Positions 1 through 8,504 of a DNA stretch of 23,659 nt are shown here, piece after piece; positions within the stretch are counted from its first letter, which is position 1; each line of letters starts with the position of its first letter. Both the position numbers and the translations under genes were made by a program. The notes beneath the pieces are model-generated. The model saw only the letters and a list, made by a program, of their open reading frames with translations. It was not told the DNA's origin and made no database searches. The DNA comes from a virus. The DNA lies in the IMG/VR virus record IMGVR_UViG_3300024344_000129, positions 1 to 23,659 of that record, one strand, 5' to 3'.

Positions 1-169
1 TATCCGTTAATAAAGTTATAAGAACAGCTCCCATACCTCCAACTATCCAATACTCTAGTCTTTTAATTCTGTCCTGCATTTCTTTAATTTGTTCAAACGT
101 TTGCTTTTGCATTATCCTGCAAAGCTTCTCGTGTGATTCAATTTTTTGTAACGCCGATTTTCTCGCCAT
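1..169 (-). CDS. Small coiled-coil and membrane protein, cut by window edge (holin-like?)
   Basis: I translated this partial frame by hand: 56 codons are visible from an ATG at 169-167 before the window ends. Residues 8-39 are charged and heptad-like (short coiled coil). Residues 41-54 are hydrophobic (YWIVGG..AVLITLL) and look like the start of a membrane-spanning segment. This layout is seen in small phage lysis proteins of the XhlA/holin type and in other small membrane-anchored phage proteins, so a role in lysis is possible but unproven. The start overlaps the stop of the large upstream gene by one base (TAATG), which supports translational coupling and this start. The C-terminus is not visible. 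The gene call is fairly sure; the function is weak. Confidence 0.7.
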   Translation of the reverse strand, partial: MARKSALQKIESHEKLCRIMQKQTFEQIKEMQDRIKRLEYWIVGGMGAVLITLLTD

Positions 170-3100
170 TATGCTGTCCCTTTGTTTTTATCTCTTAACC
201 TTATTATTTGTTCAGACGGAGATAGTAACGCTAACTCGGTTGCTGTCAATTCATTTGTTTGCCCTGTTTGTTGTGCATTTGCTTGTGTTCCTACAACAGG
301 TTGTGGTGTGCTTGGTAATGATGGTAATAAAGATTCTTCAAATAAAAAGTCATTTACATCTGAATCAAAAGCACTTGTTAAAGGTAAACGTCTAAATTCT
401 TGTAACATTAATCTTAATGTTGGTCTAACTTCTGTAAATATATTTGGGTCACCTAAGTTTCTAGCTATCTCAGCAAATCTTTGTTGGATATCATCTGATG
501 GAAAGTATGGTTCAAATCTACCTCTTGATAAGTTATTAAAAGTTGCACTACTTAATTGTCTATCTTTAAACTCACGTTGTAGTGCAGATTTTTTTACTCC
601 CAATATCTGAGCTGCATTTATATTTTTATTCATTTCTTGTTGAACTAAAAATCTAGCTCTGTTTGAATTGTAGTATGCTTGAATAACATCATTTGGTTTT
701 ATTCTACCACCTCTAAGTATTCCAAAATAACCACCTGTAAATTCTCTTCTAGCATTTCTTATACCTGTTTGATACTCAGCTATCTTAAAACCCATAGAAT
801 CTAGTGGATCTACTTTAATAGGACGCAGTCCCATAAATCCTGCTAACTCTGGTCCTATGTTTAATTCTTCACCACGTTTAGTTGGTGTTCCAAAAGCAGC
901 TTGTCCTAATCTTTGAAACTGTCTATACGATGGTGCAAGTGCAATACCTAAATGTAAAAATCTAATTGCAGCTTTGTTTCCTGCTGGTGTTTGTTCCGTG
1001 TACAATTGTCTACCCTCAGCTGTTCTACCACCTCTGACAGTTAAATCTGTTACAGCCTCTGTCCAGATAGATTCTGATATAAATGGATTCATTATCTCTG
1101 CGCCTGCTTGGTTTACACCATCAACAAAACCAGATAACAATGTTTGATCTGTTGCTTCACCTGCAATAATATTATTAACTAAAGTTCTAAAAGGTCTAGC
1201 TATAACATCGTATGCATTACTGTGACTAAAATCTATATAACGTAATTCACCATCATCTGTTCTGATAGGGACAAGCGTAGAGTTTTTAGACCAATCTGGT
1301 ACGAACTGACGTAATGCTGCTATCTCATCCTCGGTTACATCGTAAATGGCTTTTGCTCCTTCTACAACTACTTGTGGTACAACAACTAATGTTGTGGCCA
1401 TACCTGATAATCTTTTAAATCCTGTGCCATACATAGGGTTATTATTTTTAACAAGACCTTTGCCATCTATATTAACATATGGCGTAACTGTGCTTCCTAT
1501 AATTTTTTCTCCTGCAGCTGGTATGTGTCTCATCTCTTTTAAACCTTGCTCTGCAATATTAGTTGTAGTTCTAATCATTTCTGCAGGAAACGACATAAAG
1601 TTACCAATAGGTAGTATTCTTGCTGTCTTAACTGCAGATCCAACGTACGCATAGTTTGGTACAGTATTTTTTACAATATTAGCTGCCTCTTGTTTTAAAC
1701 CTCTGACTACATCATCTGTTAATTCAACACCTTGTTTTATTGCAGATTGTTTTAATCTATCTAACTCAACAACATAGTTTGTAATCTTCCATGTGTCGTC
1801 CTCTGCAACATATTTACCCTGAAAAAAACTACCAAGTTTTTTTAATTTAGTCATAAAAGGTTTTAGTATTGCATCTGTGGATACAACACCTGGATTACCT
1901 GTTGCATCTTTTAACAAATTAACAAGATCTCCTATCTGCACCTGTGAGTTTACAACACCAAGTTCTAATAATTCTCTGTAAGCTGCTTGTGCCTCTGCAG
2001 AATTTGGTCCTAGTTTTAATAATGCAGATGTATCTACACCTTCTTTAAATGCTCTAGCTAATAAACCAGGATTAGTTAAACCCTCAAACAATATACCGTT
2101 AGCACCAGCAAATGCACCAGCACTAAAAAAGTTACGTAAGTGTGTAGGTATAGATAAAACTGTTTTTGCTAATTGTGATATACCTTTTGGAAATAATAAA
2201 AGATTTCTATAGAACCATGTCACTGCTTTTTCTGCAGGGTTAGCACCTTCTCTACCTCTAATAACAGAAGTAAGACCTGCACCAATATCATTTGCATTTT
2301 TTATACCATCAGCTATTTCTTTTGTTGTAAACTTACCTGACAATGGATTAGCAATACTATTACCACCTGGTAATTTTTGCACTACACTATCAATAGGAAC
2401 TATTTGAATACCAGTTGTTGGTGATTGTACAGCCTCTTTTGCTAAATCTTCTGTTTCCCAAAAAAAACCTCTACCACCAGCTTGTTGTACTTTTCTATTC
2501 TGTGCTGCAACATCATCAAGATATGTTGCTGTTCTTGCTACAGCAGATAAATTAGTCATCGCATTAAATATAGAATATCTTGGATCATTTATTTCACCAA
2601 ACAATTCTCTAAATACTTTGCTACCTCTACCTGGTATGCCTTCAAAAGTTTTTTTCTTAGACATAGCTGTGCCGTTTTGATATGTAATGTCTGGTAAGCC
2701 TGCAGGTCTACCTTTTACTTGTGCTTGATTTACAACATCGTCAACTAAAAATTTTGCTTTCTCGTAATATTCTGTGCCTTCAGGAACAAATTGTCCAAAC
2801 TGATCTTCTTCTAATTTTACCGGTGTTTTTCTTGTGTTATCTGTTTGTGCAAGATATCTTCTAAACAAGTTTATAGATCTTGCATATGCCTCATCTGTTG
2901 GTTTAAATTTTTGAAACAACTTAAACAAACCTTTTGGTTTTTGAAATATTCTATATGTACCACCTAGCCAACCCTCAATCCTATCTTTCATTATCTTTTG
3001 TAAATCTTTTGCACCTGCAGCAATCTTTGTTCCAGCATTTCTATTTAATATGTCAATTAAATTAGTAAACTCGTTTCTTGCACTGTTTAAATTTGTTACT

Positions 3101-4137
3101 ATGTTTGTAACAGATTCTTCTGGTATCTCTTTATTTTTTAATAATCTAATTAAGTCATCAGATGCTTTTGGATTTATTGGTTTAGTTAAATCACCCTCAA
3201 ACAACACATCATTTATTTTTTTATAAAAATCTACTTGTTCTTTGTTTGTAGTTGTATCAAAAAACTTACCTGTTCTAGGAAATATTTTATCTACTTCTCT
3301 TGTTATATTTTCTACAATCTCTTTTGCTCTAAAAGTATCTCTTGCTTTTAATCCAGATTTTGCCATTTCGGCTTCAAAAACTTCTGTTGGTAAATCACCT
3401 CTTGGTCTAAATGGTGAACCAATATATTTGTCTACCCATCTTTCAAAAGCACTATCACTGTATGCAAGATCCTTGCCTCTTTTTGCAAGAGCTTTAGCTC
3501 CTGTACCTACACCATAAACAAATGGTGTAATGAATATAGATTCTGTACCAAACTTTAATCTATTTAATATTCTTCTACCTGCTTCCTCTCTACCAACAGT
3601 TTCTCTATCATCTATTGCTGTTGGCCCATCAAAGAAATCACCAAATGTTCCAATATCCTCTACATCAGCAACTAAAGTCTCACCTGCTGCACCACCAAAC
3701 ACACCAGCTGCAAATCTTTTTGTACCATCAGGTATTCTATCGTTTAATGATTTAGCTGTTTTCATTCCATCTTGAATAGATTTAGCTCTTGTATTAACGT
3801 AATTACCAGATCTTTTTGCTTTAATTGCTTTATCTGCTAGTTTAGTTGCTGCTTTAAATCCTGCAGTTCCTGGTATACCTATCTGTGTAAATACTTCTAC
3901 GAGTTTACCTGCAACTCTATCTTGTGCTGTGTCTTCAAATATATTTATGTCGTCAAAAAATTGTTCAACCTCTGCTGCTTTATTTGTATCTGCTCCAAGA
4001 TCAATAAGCTCTGCACCAAGAGATACAACACCCTCTACAGTTTTTAATAAACCAGATGCAAAACCTGCAGCAACAGATGAAAATATGCTACTGTCGTTGT
4101 TTAATTCTGCTTCTGTTAATGGGACATATTTTGCCAT
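169..4137 (-). CDS. Large 1322-aa virion protein, probable internal/DNA-ejection protein
   Basis: This is the longest gene in the window. I do not recognise a catalytic motif. It is rich in predicted helix, with Ala/Gly-rich stretches near residues 21-45, 141-155 and 205-220 and hydrophobic stretches near 646-690 and 905-930. A central part around residues 820-870 (NTVPNYAYV, then GNFMSFPAEMIRTT) resembles a segment I associate with very large proteins of uncultured marine phages. Its size, its place last in a run of low-complexity virion-like genes behind the tail nozzle, and the podovirus-like layout suggest an internal virion or ejection protein comparable in role to T7 gp16. No lysozyme or transglycosylase signature was seen. 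AGGAG lies 6 nt before the ATG, which supports the start. A large polyvalent or host-takeover protein is an alternative. Confidence 0.93.
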   Translation of the reverse strand: MAKYVPLTEAELNNDSSIFSSVAAGFASGLLKTVEGVVSLGAELIDLGADTNKAAEVEQFFDDINIFEDTAQDRVAGKLVEVFTQIGIPGTAGFKAATKLADKAIKAKRSGNYVNTRAKSIQDGMKTAKSLNDRIPDGTKRFAAGVFGGAAGETLVADVEDIGTFGDFFDGPTAIDDRETVGREEAGRRILNRLKFGTESIFITPFVYGVGTGAKALAKRGKDLAYSDSAFERWVDKYIGSPFRPRGDLPTEVFEAEMAKSGLKARDTFRAKEIVENITREVDKIFPRTGKFFDTTTNKEQVDFYKKINDVLFEGDLTKPINPKASDDLIRLLKNKEIPEESVTNIVTNLNSARNEFTNLIDILNRNAGTKIAAGAKDLQKIMKDRIEGWLGGTYRIFQKPKGLFKLFQKFKPTDEAYARSINLFRRYLAQTDNTRKTPVKLEEDQFGQFVPEGTEYYEKAKFLVDDVVNQAQVKGRPAGLPDITYQNGTAMSKKKTFEGIPGRGSKVFRELFGEINDPRYSIFNAMTNLSAVARTATYLDDVAAQNRKVQQAGGRGFFWETEDLAKEAVQSPTTGIQIVPIDSVVQKLPGGNSIANPLSGKFTTKEIADGIKNANDIGAGLTSVIRGREGANPAEKAVTWFYRNLLLFPKGISQLAKTVLSIPTHLRNFFSAGAFAGANGILFEGLTNPGLLARAFKEGVDTSALLKLGPNSAEAQAAYRELLELGVVNSQVQIGDLVNLLKDATGNPGVVSTDAILKPFMTKLKKLGSFFQGKYVAEDDTWKITNYVVELDRLKQSAIKQGVELTDDVVRGLKQEAANIVKNTVPNYAYVGSAVKTARILPIGNFMSFPAEMIRTTTNIAEQGLKEMRHIPAAGEKIIGSTVTPYVNIDGKGLVKNNNPMYGTGFKRLSGMATTLVVVPQVVVEGAKAIYDVTEDEIAALRQFVPDWSKNSTLVPIRTDDGELRYIDFSHSNAYDVIARPFRTLVNNIIAGEATDQTLLSGFVDGVNQAGAEIMNPFISESIWTEAVTDLTVRGGRTAEGRQLYTEQTPAGNKAAIRFLHLGIALAPSYRQFQRLGQAAFGTPTKRGEELNIGPELAGFMGLRPIKVDPLDSMGFKIAEYQTGIRNARREFTGGYFGILRGGRIKPNDVIQAYYNSNRARFLVQQEMNKNINAAQILGVKKSALQREFKDRQLSSATFNNLSRGRFEPYFPSDDIQQRFAEIARNLGDPNIFTEVRPTLRLMLQEFRRLPLTSAFDSDVNDFLFEESLLPSLPSTPQPVVGTQANAQQTGQTNELTATELALLSPSEQIIRLRDKNKGTA

Positions 4138-4146
4138 TTAAAACTC

Positions 4147-5001
4147 CTAATCGTAGAAGCCTATACCAAAATCTTTGTCAGCTCCTGCCTGTATATCTTT
4201 AACTACTTTTTGTTGACCAGGACTTAAATAAGTAAAATCAGGTTTTGTTTTAGGTTCTGGCATGTCTTCACCTGTCGTATCCATGTCAGCAGAGTCTGCT
4301 GGAACAATTTTTAATTTACCTGTTGCAGTATCTTTTAAAATTCTAACCGCTTTACCTGTTGCAACATCATATACAACCTGTCGTTTTGCTTGTGGATTTT
4401 GTTTTACAAATTTTTCTAAACCATTTTTTTGATTTTCATATACAGATAAATCAACCGGATCTATAAAAACACCTTGATCTCCATAATTACCTTCTAGTTC
4501 TTTAAATTTATTATCATAAAAATCTATTTCTCTTGCTGCTTTTATTTCATTACCACCATAGTTTTCTTTTGCAGATTCTATTCTTTTTAATAAATCGCCT
4601 CCACCCATCTTAGCTATTTTTTCTCTTTCAACTTCTAATCTTTTTTCTAATTGTCCACTTTCAAAATCTCTTTCTTCTTGTGATAATTCTCTTGCAAATT
4701 CTCTATCTGATGCTGTTTTCATTTGTGCTGCTTGACTTGCTTGTAATCTATTAAACGGATCTCGTGCTGCTGTTGCTGCTGTTTGAAATATATTACCTTG
4801 TGGTGGTGTTGCTAAAAGATTTAAACCAAAGCCAGTTAAGAAACCTGGTAAACCTGATGCTTGAAACGATGGCATTGATCCTTGTTGATAACCTGTTCTG
4901 CCACCATTAGCCATTTTCTGTGGTTGATCTAGTCCTGATGTGATACCAGTGCCTGCTGATCCACCTATTCTAAACATTGGTCTTTTTAAAGTTCTATTCA
5001 T
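4147..5001 (-). CDS. 284-aa low-complexity virion-associated protein with GGRTG motif
   Basis: This is a hypothetical protein. The N-terminus carries MFRIGG (residues 9-14) and ANGGRTGY (31-38), close relatives of the GGRIG motifs repeated three times in the protein encoded at 5999-7819, so the two proteins share a short signature. Residues 80-130 are highly charged (Arg/Glu/Gln) and likely helical or coiled coil. The C-terminal third is acidic with TTGEDMPEPK near residues 240-250. No enzyme motif was seen. The start overlaps the stop of the upstream gene (TAATG at 5001), and the stop lies 9 bp before the large ejection-like gene. Placed between two ejection-like genes, it is probably a minor virion component or an assembly factor. 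Function unknown. Confidence 0.9.
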   Translation of the reverse strand: MNRTLKRPMFRIGGSAGTGITSGLDQPQKMANGGRTGYQQGSMPSFQASGLPGFLTGFGLNLLATPPQGNIFQTAATAARDPFNRLQASQAAQMKTASDREFARELSQEERDFESGQLEKRLEVEREKIAKMGGGDLLKRIESAKENYGGNEIKAAREIDFYDNKFKELEGNYGDQGVFIDPVDLSVYENQKNGLEKFVKQNPQAKRQVVYDVATGKAVRILKDTATGKLKIVPADSADMDTTGEDMPEPKTKPDFTYLSPGQQKVVKDIQAGADKDFGIGFYD

Positions 5002-5999
5002 TATGCGAAAGGTTTACCTCCTAAAGCACCATATACACCAGCCATAGTTGCTCCTACACCTAATGCAGTTTGTAATGGTGTAGGGTTAGGGACAACTGTT
5101 GATTGGAATTGTCCAGGGTATCCACCCATAATTCCTGTTACCTGTCCAGCAAATCTATCTAATTGTTCTTGTGGTAAAAATGTAGCCTGTCTTGCTGCCT
5201 CTCTCTGTGCATCAAGATTAGCTTGTTGCTGCGCCTGGTTCAGTGCGCCCAACTGACCTAAACGTGAAACATCTGTACCTGTCGCTTGTTGTTGTAATTG
5301 TCCTAAACCTGTTTGGAACTGTCCTAAACCTAATTGTTGTGATGCTAACGCTCCTCTGTTAGCTATATCTTGTTGTCTTTGTGCTGCTGCCTGACCAAAA
5401 CCTTGTTGCAAGAGACCGGCTTGTAATAATGCTCGTTCTCTCGCAGCCCCTGTGCCAAACTCTGCGAGTTGCACTCCCGCTCGACCACTGCCGAGCGCAC
5501 CCAAAGCTGTTTGTTGATCTCGTATACTTTGTTCTTGTATAGCTTTGTTACGATCAAACTCCGCTAATGTAGCGTCAATAACTTGAGATTGAAAAGGGGA
5601 CATAAAGTCTTGTACGTCTTGTTGAAAAGCTTGTGCTCCTACTCCTACTCCACCTAATGCTGTTCCTGCTGCAGTCCCTGCAGTTTGAGCTTGTTGTAAA
5701 AACGGTGCGAAAGATCCTACACCTTGAGTTGCTAAATTTTGTGCCTGTGTTTGTAATGCATCTTGTTGTGCTACCTGTGGTGCAAGTCCTGCTAGACTTT
5801 GTTGTCTTGTTGTAAATTCTCTAGCTGCCTGTTGTCTAGCTTGAAAATCTGCAGCAGCTTCACCTGGTTGTTGTGATATACCAGCAAGTCCAGTTGATAC
5901 TACAGGAACACCTGATTGTGCTGTGACCTGTTTTGCTAGATCTTTTCCTAGATCTTCGACAAATTGTGCGGGTAAAGTTCTTGTAGTTTGTACAGCCAT
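5001..5999 (-). CDS. Gln/Ala-rich internal virion (ejection-like) protein
   Basis: This 332-aa protein is extremely rich in Gln, Ala and Gly, with long predicted helices and no enzyme motif. Around residue 130 it has the run DFMSPFQSQVIDATLAEFD, then GALGSGRAG. Variants of 'MSPYQQ.VVD..L.E.DR' followed by a Gly-rich turn and Gln/Ala helices are familiar from putative structural or ejection proteins of podoviruses. The C-terminus (near 305-332) is Gly/Ala-rich and hydrophobic. Local base composition is richer in G+C than elsewhere (a hand count gives 32 of 60 at 5221-5280), partly because of Ala, Gln and Gly codons. It is linked by TAATG overlaps at both ends, so it is co-translated with its neighbours. 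A role as internal core or injection protein is likely but rests on composition and context. Confidence 0.92.
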   Translation of the reverse strand: MAVQTTRTLPAQFVEDLGKDLAKQVTAQSGVPVVSTGLAGISQQPGEAAADFQARQQAAREFTTRQQSLAGLAPQVAQQDALQTQAQNLATQGVGSFAPFLQQAQTAGTAAGTALGGVGVGAQAFQQDVQDFMSPFQSQVIDATLAEFDRNKAIQEQSIRDQQTALGALGSGRAGVQLAEFGTGAARERALLQAGLLQQGFGQAAAQRQQDIANRGALASQQLGLGQFQTGLGQLQQQATGTDVSRLGQLGALNQAQQQANLDAQREAARQATFLPQEQLDRFAGQVTGIMGGYPGQFQSTVVPNPTPLQTALGVGATMAGVYGALGGKPFA

Positions 6000-7819
6000 T
6001 ATAATACTTCCTCTAATCTTTGTGATGTTTGAAACATTTTACGTGCGCCTTCTAATCCTTGCGATTCTTCTGATACGTCACCCCCGGATTCGAGGTTCTT
6101 CATCATGTTATACATAACTTCTGCGCCTTTGTCCACATCTCCGTCGCCCGCATTTCTAACAGCATCTGCTGTAAATACAAACTCATTCTTAGATAATCTT
6201 GCAGGGACATCATCTGCTTTTTCCATACGTCCTATTGGCACAAATCCACCATCTTCTCTTAGATCCATCTCTTTGCCACCCATATCTAATAGTGGCATAG
6301 TCTTTTTAGCTACCGGTTCTTTTGATCCTTCTTGATATCCTATTCTACCACCCTCTGCTCTAAATGCCAGACCTCTTTGATCTCCTGAAGTTCCTGCCTG
6401 TAAGATCATTCTTCTAGCTGCCTCTATATCTATACCCTCACCTCTTGATAATTCCTGTGCCTCTTCTTCCTGTTCTGGTGTCATTAATCCTGCTAGTGCT
6501 GATGCTCCTATTATACCTGCTCCTACCTTACCACCTACTAAATCAAGTAAGCTTTTACTAGTTTTACCTGGTCCTACGACATCTCCAAAAATTTTATTTG
6601 TAAACAAAGCTTTTGTTTTTCCTAAATTAGCTAAAACATTACCTGGATTAAATATACCACCAAATCCAGTTGTAGCTCTTGTAGCTCCTGCACCTAAAGC
6701 TCCTAATCCTGCTGTTCCTGCATATAATAATGCAGCTTTACCTATTGGTGACTTTGCAATTTTCTTGACTGTTCTTGTAACTTTCTTAACAAGTTTACCC
6801 AGACCATACATTTGTCTTGCTGATTCAAGGTCCATGATCCCACCTTCATAAGGCATGCCACCTTCCATAAGTCCAATACGGCCGCCTTCTGCTTTAGCTA
6901 AACCTAAACTTTTCATTAACTCAGTATCTTGACTTACCAAAGAACCTGTTTGAGTTGTTAATTTTTCAAAATTTTTAGCAGCGTCTGGATTCAATACAGT
7001 GTCTACTGTTTTTTGACTAACACCTGTTTGATCATCATCACTACCTAAACCAAAAATATCCATAATTTTTTGAAGATTACTTTTTTCTTTTACAATATTA
7101 ACAGGTGGTTTTTCTTTTATAACCGGTCCTTTACCACCACCACCGCCACCAGTTGGTCCTTTAGGTCCCTTATCTCCACCACCTCTAAATCCTCCACCTG
7201 TATCTGTTCCAGGAGACATGGCTCCTTTACCTGCACTAGCATCTGCCTGTGCACCTTTAAAAAATCCTATCCTACCACCATTAGCTCTGAATGCTAATCT
7301 TAAACCCTCGTCCTCTTCTTCTGGTTCTTGGTCCATGTTGCTTGGTGCTTGAGTCATGATACCTTGTGGTATTAAAATATTATTGTTATCATTATCGTCT
7401 TGATTAATAGGATTACCATATGCATCTATCTCATTAGCCATCCTTGCTTTCATATAATCGTTAAAAGTTGGAACTTTCATTCCTCTATCTAAAAGTGATG
7501 GTTTAACTTTATCTTCAAAAAATTTTTTATTATCTAATGGACCAAATACACTAGCTATTCTTCTTATAGTGCCAATACCTGGAACAAAATCTAAAAAATT
7601 AAACTTACTTGGCTTTTCAAAAAAATCTTGTTTTTCATCACGTATTCGATTAGTTATATTTCTTAAATCCGCTTTTTTTTGTGCCTCTTTCATAGACTCT
7701 TCTCTTCCTCGGTCTCTATTACCCATACCACCTCTTTCAACAGGTCCCTCTTTGGCTCGTCCTCCGACTCCACCTATTCTATATAATTGTCTCGCGATTT
7801 GAGTTCTAGTTATGGCCAT
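5999..7819 (-). CDS. 606-aa virion-associated protein with three GGRIG motifs
   Basis: No enzyme motif was seen. The N-terminal 65 residues are very basic and rich in Arg and Gly. GGRIG occurs at residues 181-185, 312-316 and 490-494, each in the setting A-[NE]-GGRIG-[FLY]-x-x-G. Residues 206-232 are a Gly-rich linker. Residues 357-383 and 433-446 are hydrophobic and Gly/Ala-rich and could insert in a membrane. Near the C-terminus, ARLSKNEFVFTADAVRNAG (540-558) resembles a segment I have seen in putative structural proteins of marine phages. The mix of membrane-active stretches and flexible linkers fits a DNA-ejection component. The gap to the upstream 56-aa gene is 9 bp. No strong ribosome site is visible, so coupling is likely. 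Function is inferred only. Confidence 0.92.
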   Translation of the reverse strand: MAITRTQIARQLYRIGGVGGRAKEGPVERGGMGNRDRGREESMKEAQKKADLRNITNRIRDEKQDFFEKPSKFNFLDFVPGIGTIRRIASVFGPLDNKKFFEDKVKPSLLDRGMKVPTFNDYMKARMANEIDAYGNPINQDDNDNNNILIPQGIMTQAPSNMDQEPEEEDEGLRLAFRANGGRIGFFKGAQADASAGKGAMSPGTDTGGGFRGGGDKGPKGPTGGGGGGKGPVIKEKPPVNIVKEKSNLQKIMDIFGLGSDDDQTGVSQKTVDTVLNPDAAKNFEKLTTQTGSLVSQDTELMKSLGLAKAEGGRIGLMEGGMPYEGGIMDLESARQMYGLGKLVKKVTRTVKKIAKSPIGKAALLYAGTAGLGALGAGATRATTGFGGIFNPGNVLANLGKTKALFTNKIFGDVVGPGKTSKSLLDLVGGKVGAGIIGASALAGLMTPEQEEEAQELSRGEGIDIEAARRMILQAGTSGDQRGLAFRAEGGRIGYQEGSKEPVAKKTMPLLDMGGKEMDLREDGGFVPIGRMEKADDVPARLSKNEFVFTADAVRNAGDGDVDKGAEVMYNMMKNLESGGDVSEESQGLEGARKMFQTSQRLEEVL

Positions 7820-7828
7820 CGTTCTATC

Positions 7829-7999
7829 TTATTTTGTTTTACTTAAAAAATCAAGGCTAGGCATCACCACAGTAACATCTCTTCTAATATCATCAGGAGA
7901 TATACCTTTTGCTTTCCATTCAGAATCGTCCTTATATTCTTCGCCTGTTTTCTTGTTAGTTATCTTTTCTATTATTTTTTGTGGTTTTATTTCTTGCAT
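7829..7999 (-). CDS. Small conserved-looking phage protein, 56 aa
   Basis: I translated this by hand; it fills the gap between two larger genes. The protein is hydrophilic, starts MQEIKPQKII, contains KKTGEEYKDDSEWKAKG (residues 16-32) and SPDDIRRDVTV, and ends in SLDFLSKTK. The start overlaps the stop of the 113-aa gene upstream by one base (TAATG at 7999). The codon frame has no internal stop. It has no membrane segment and no known motif that I can name. Small proteins of this look occur between tail and ejection genes in marine phages. Function unknown; the gene is supported mainly by tight packing and coupling. Confidence 0.8.
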   Translation of the reverse strand: MQEIKPQKIIEKITNKKTGEEYKDDSEWKAKGISPDDIRRDVTVVMPSLDFLSKTK

Positions 8000-8340
8000 T
8001 ATGTTGTTACCTCTCTTGGCTGTATTTCTAATATAGAGGCTACGACGTGCAGCTCGTTTGCGTCAGCAGCCTGTACTTTTAATGCTTCGCCCTCCTCCAT
8101 TATAAGAGGGTTGGTTAAAAGTTCTGTTGTTGCTTTAGATGCTATTGCCTTATCTTTAAATAGATTAAATATGGCATCACTAGCATTTACCAAAGTTATA
8201 GTTATCGTGCTCCCTGATCCGGCGTCCTCGGATACTAACAGTGATTTAACAACAGCTGTCTTAAAATTAGGAACTGTATACAGTGTAGTTAGGTCTGTTG
8301 TGGTTAAATCCGCTTTTTTATTTATAAAACTATTAGCCAT
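7999..8340 (-). CDS. Small beta-rich virion-type protein, 113 aa
   Basis: This is a hypothetical protein with alternating polar and hydrophobic residues typical of a beta sandwich: DLTTLYTVP (residues 14-22), AVVKSLLV, STITITLVN, then ALKVQAADANELHVVASILEIQP near the C-terminus. There is no Cys and no catalytic motif. Such folds are common in phage decoration, collar or fibre-attachment proteins. Its place directly after the tail-nozzle gene and one 54-aa gene suggests a small tail or capsid-surface component. Both ends are coupled by TAATG overlaps, at 8340 with the 54-aa gene and at 7999 with the 56-aa gene. Family not recognised. Confidence 0.88.
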   Translation of the reverse strand: MANSFINKKADLTTTDLTTLYTVPNFKTAVVKSLLVSEDAGSGSTITITLVNASDAIFNLFKDKAIASKATTELLTNPLIMEEGEALKVQAADANELHVVASILEIQPREVTT

Positions 8341-8504
8341 TAATTTAAAAAGAAGTTTTGAGCCTCTACCTCATCTTTTAATTCTTGTTGATATGTCGTG
8401 TTTAATTTTTGTATTATACCATCTAAATCTCTAGCCTGAGCTTCTGCAACAGTATAATCATATTCTTGAGCTGGTCTAGTTATAATCTGTACAATCTTTG
8501 CCAT
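8340..8504 (-). CDS. Small protein, 54 aa, coupled to tail-nozzle gene
   Basis: I translated this by hand. The protein begins MAKIVQIITRPAQEYDYTVAE, with a likely short N-terminal strand followed by a long amphipathic, acidic helix to the end (QARDLDGIIQKLN..YQQELKDEVEAQNFFLN). The start overlaps the stop of the 728-aa tail gene (TAATG at 8504) and its stop overlaps the start of the next gene (TAATG at 8340). Such precise coupling on both sides is hard to explain unless it is translated. It could be a minor tail-assembly or chaperone-like peptide. No family is known to me. Confidence 0.8.
   Translation of the reverse strand: MAKIVQIITRPAQEYDYTVAEAQARDLDGIIQKLNTTYQQELKDEVEAQNFFLN

Noticed and set aside
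182-610. Plus-strand 142-codon ORF
   Set aside because: It overlaps the C-terminal coding region of the 1322-aa gene; no supporting signal.
5363-5557. Minus-strand 64-codon ORF inside the Gln/Ala-rich gene
   Set aside because: It is an alternative frame fully within a clear coding gene, without start signal.
7979-8434. Plus-strand 151-codon ORF
   Set aside because: It lies opposite three coupled minus-strand genes with better start signals; its composition is that of a reverse-complement shadow.
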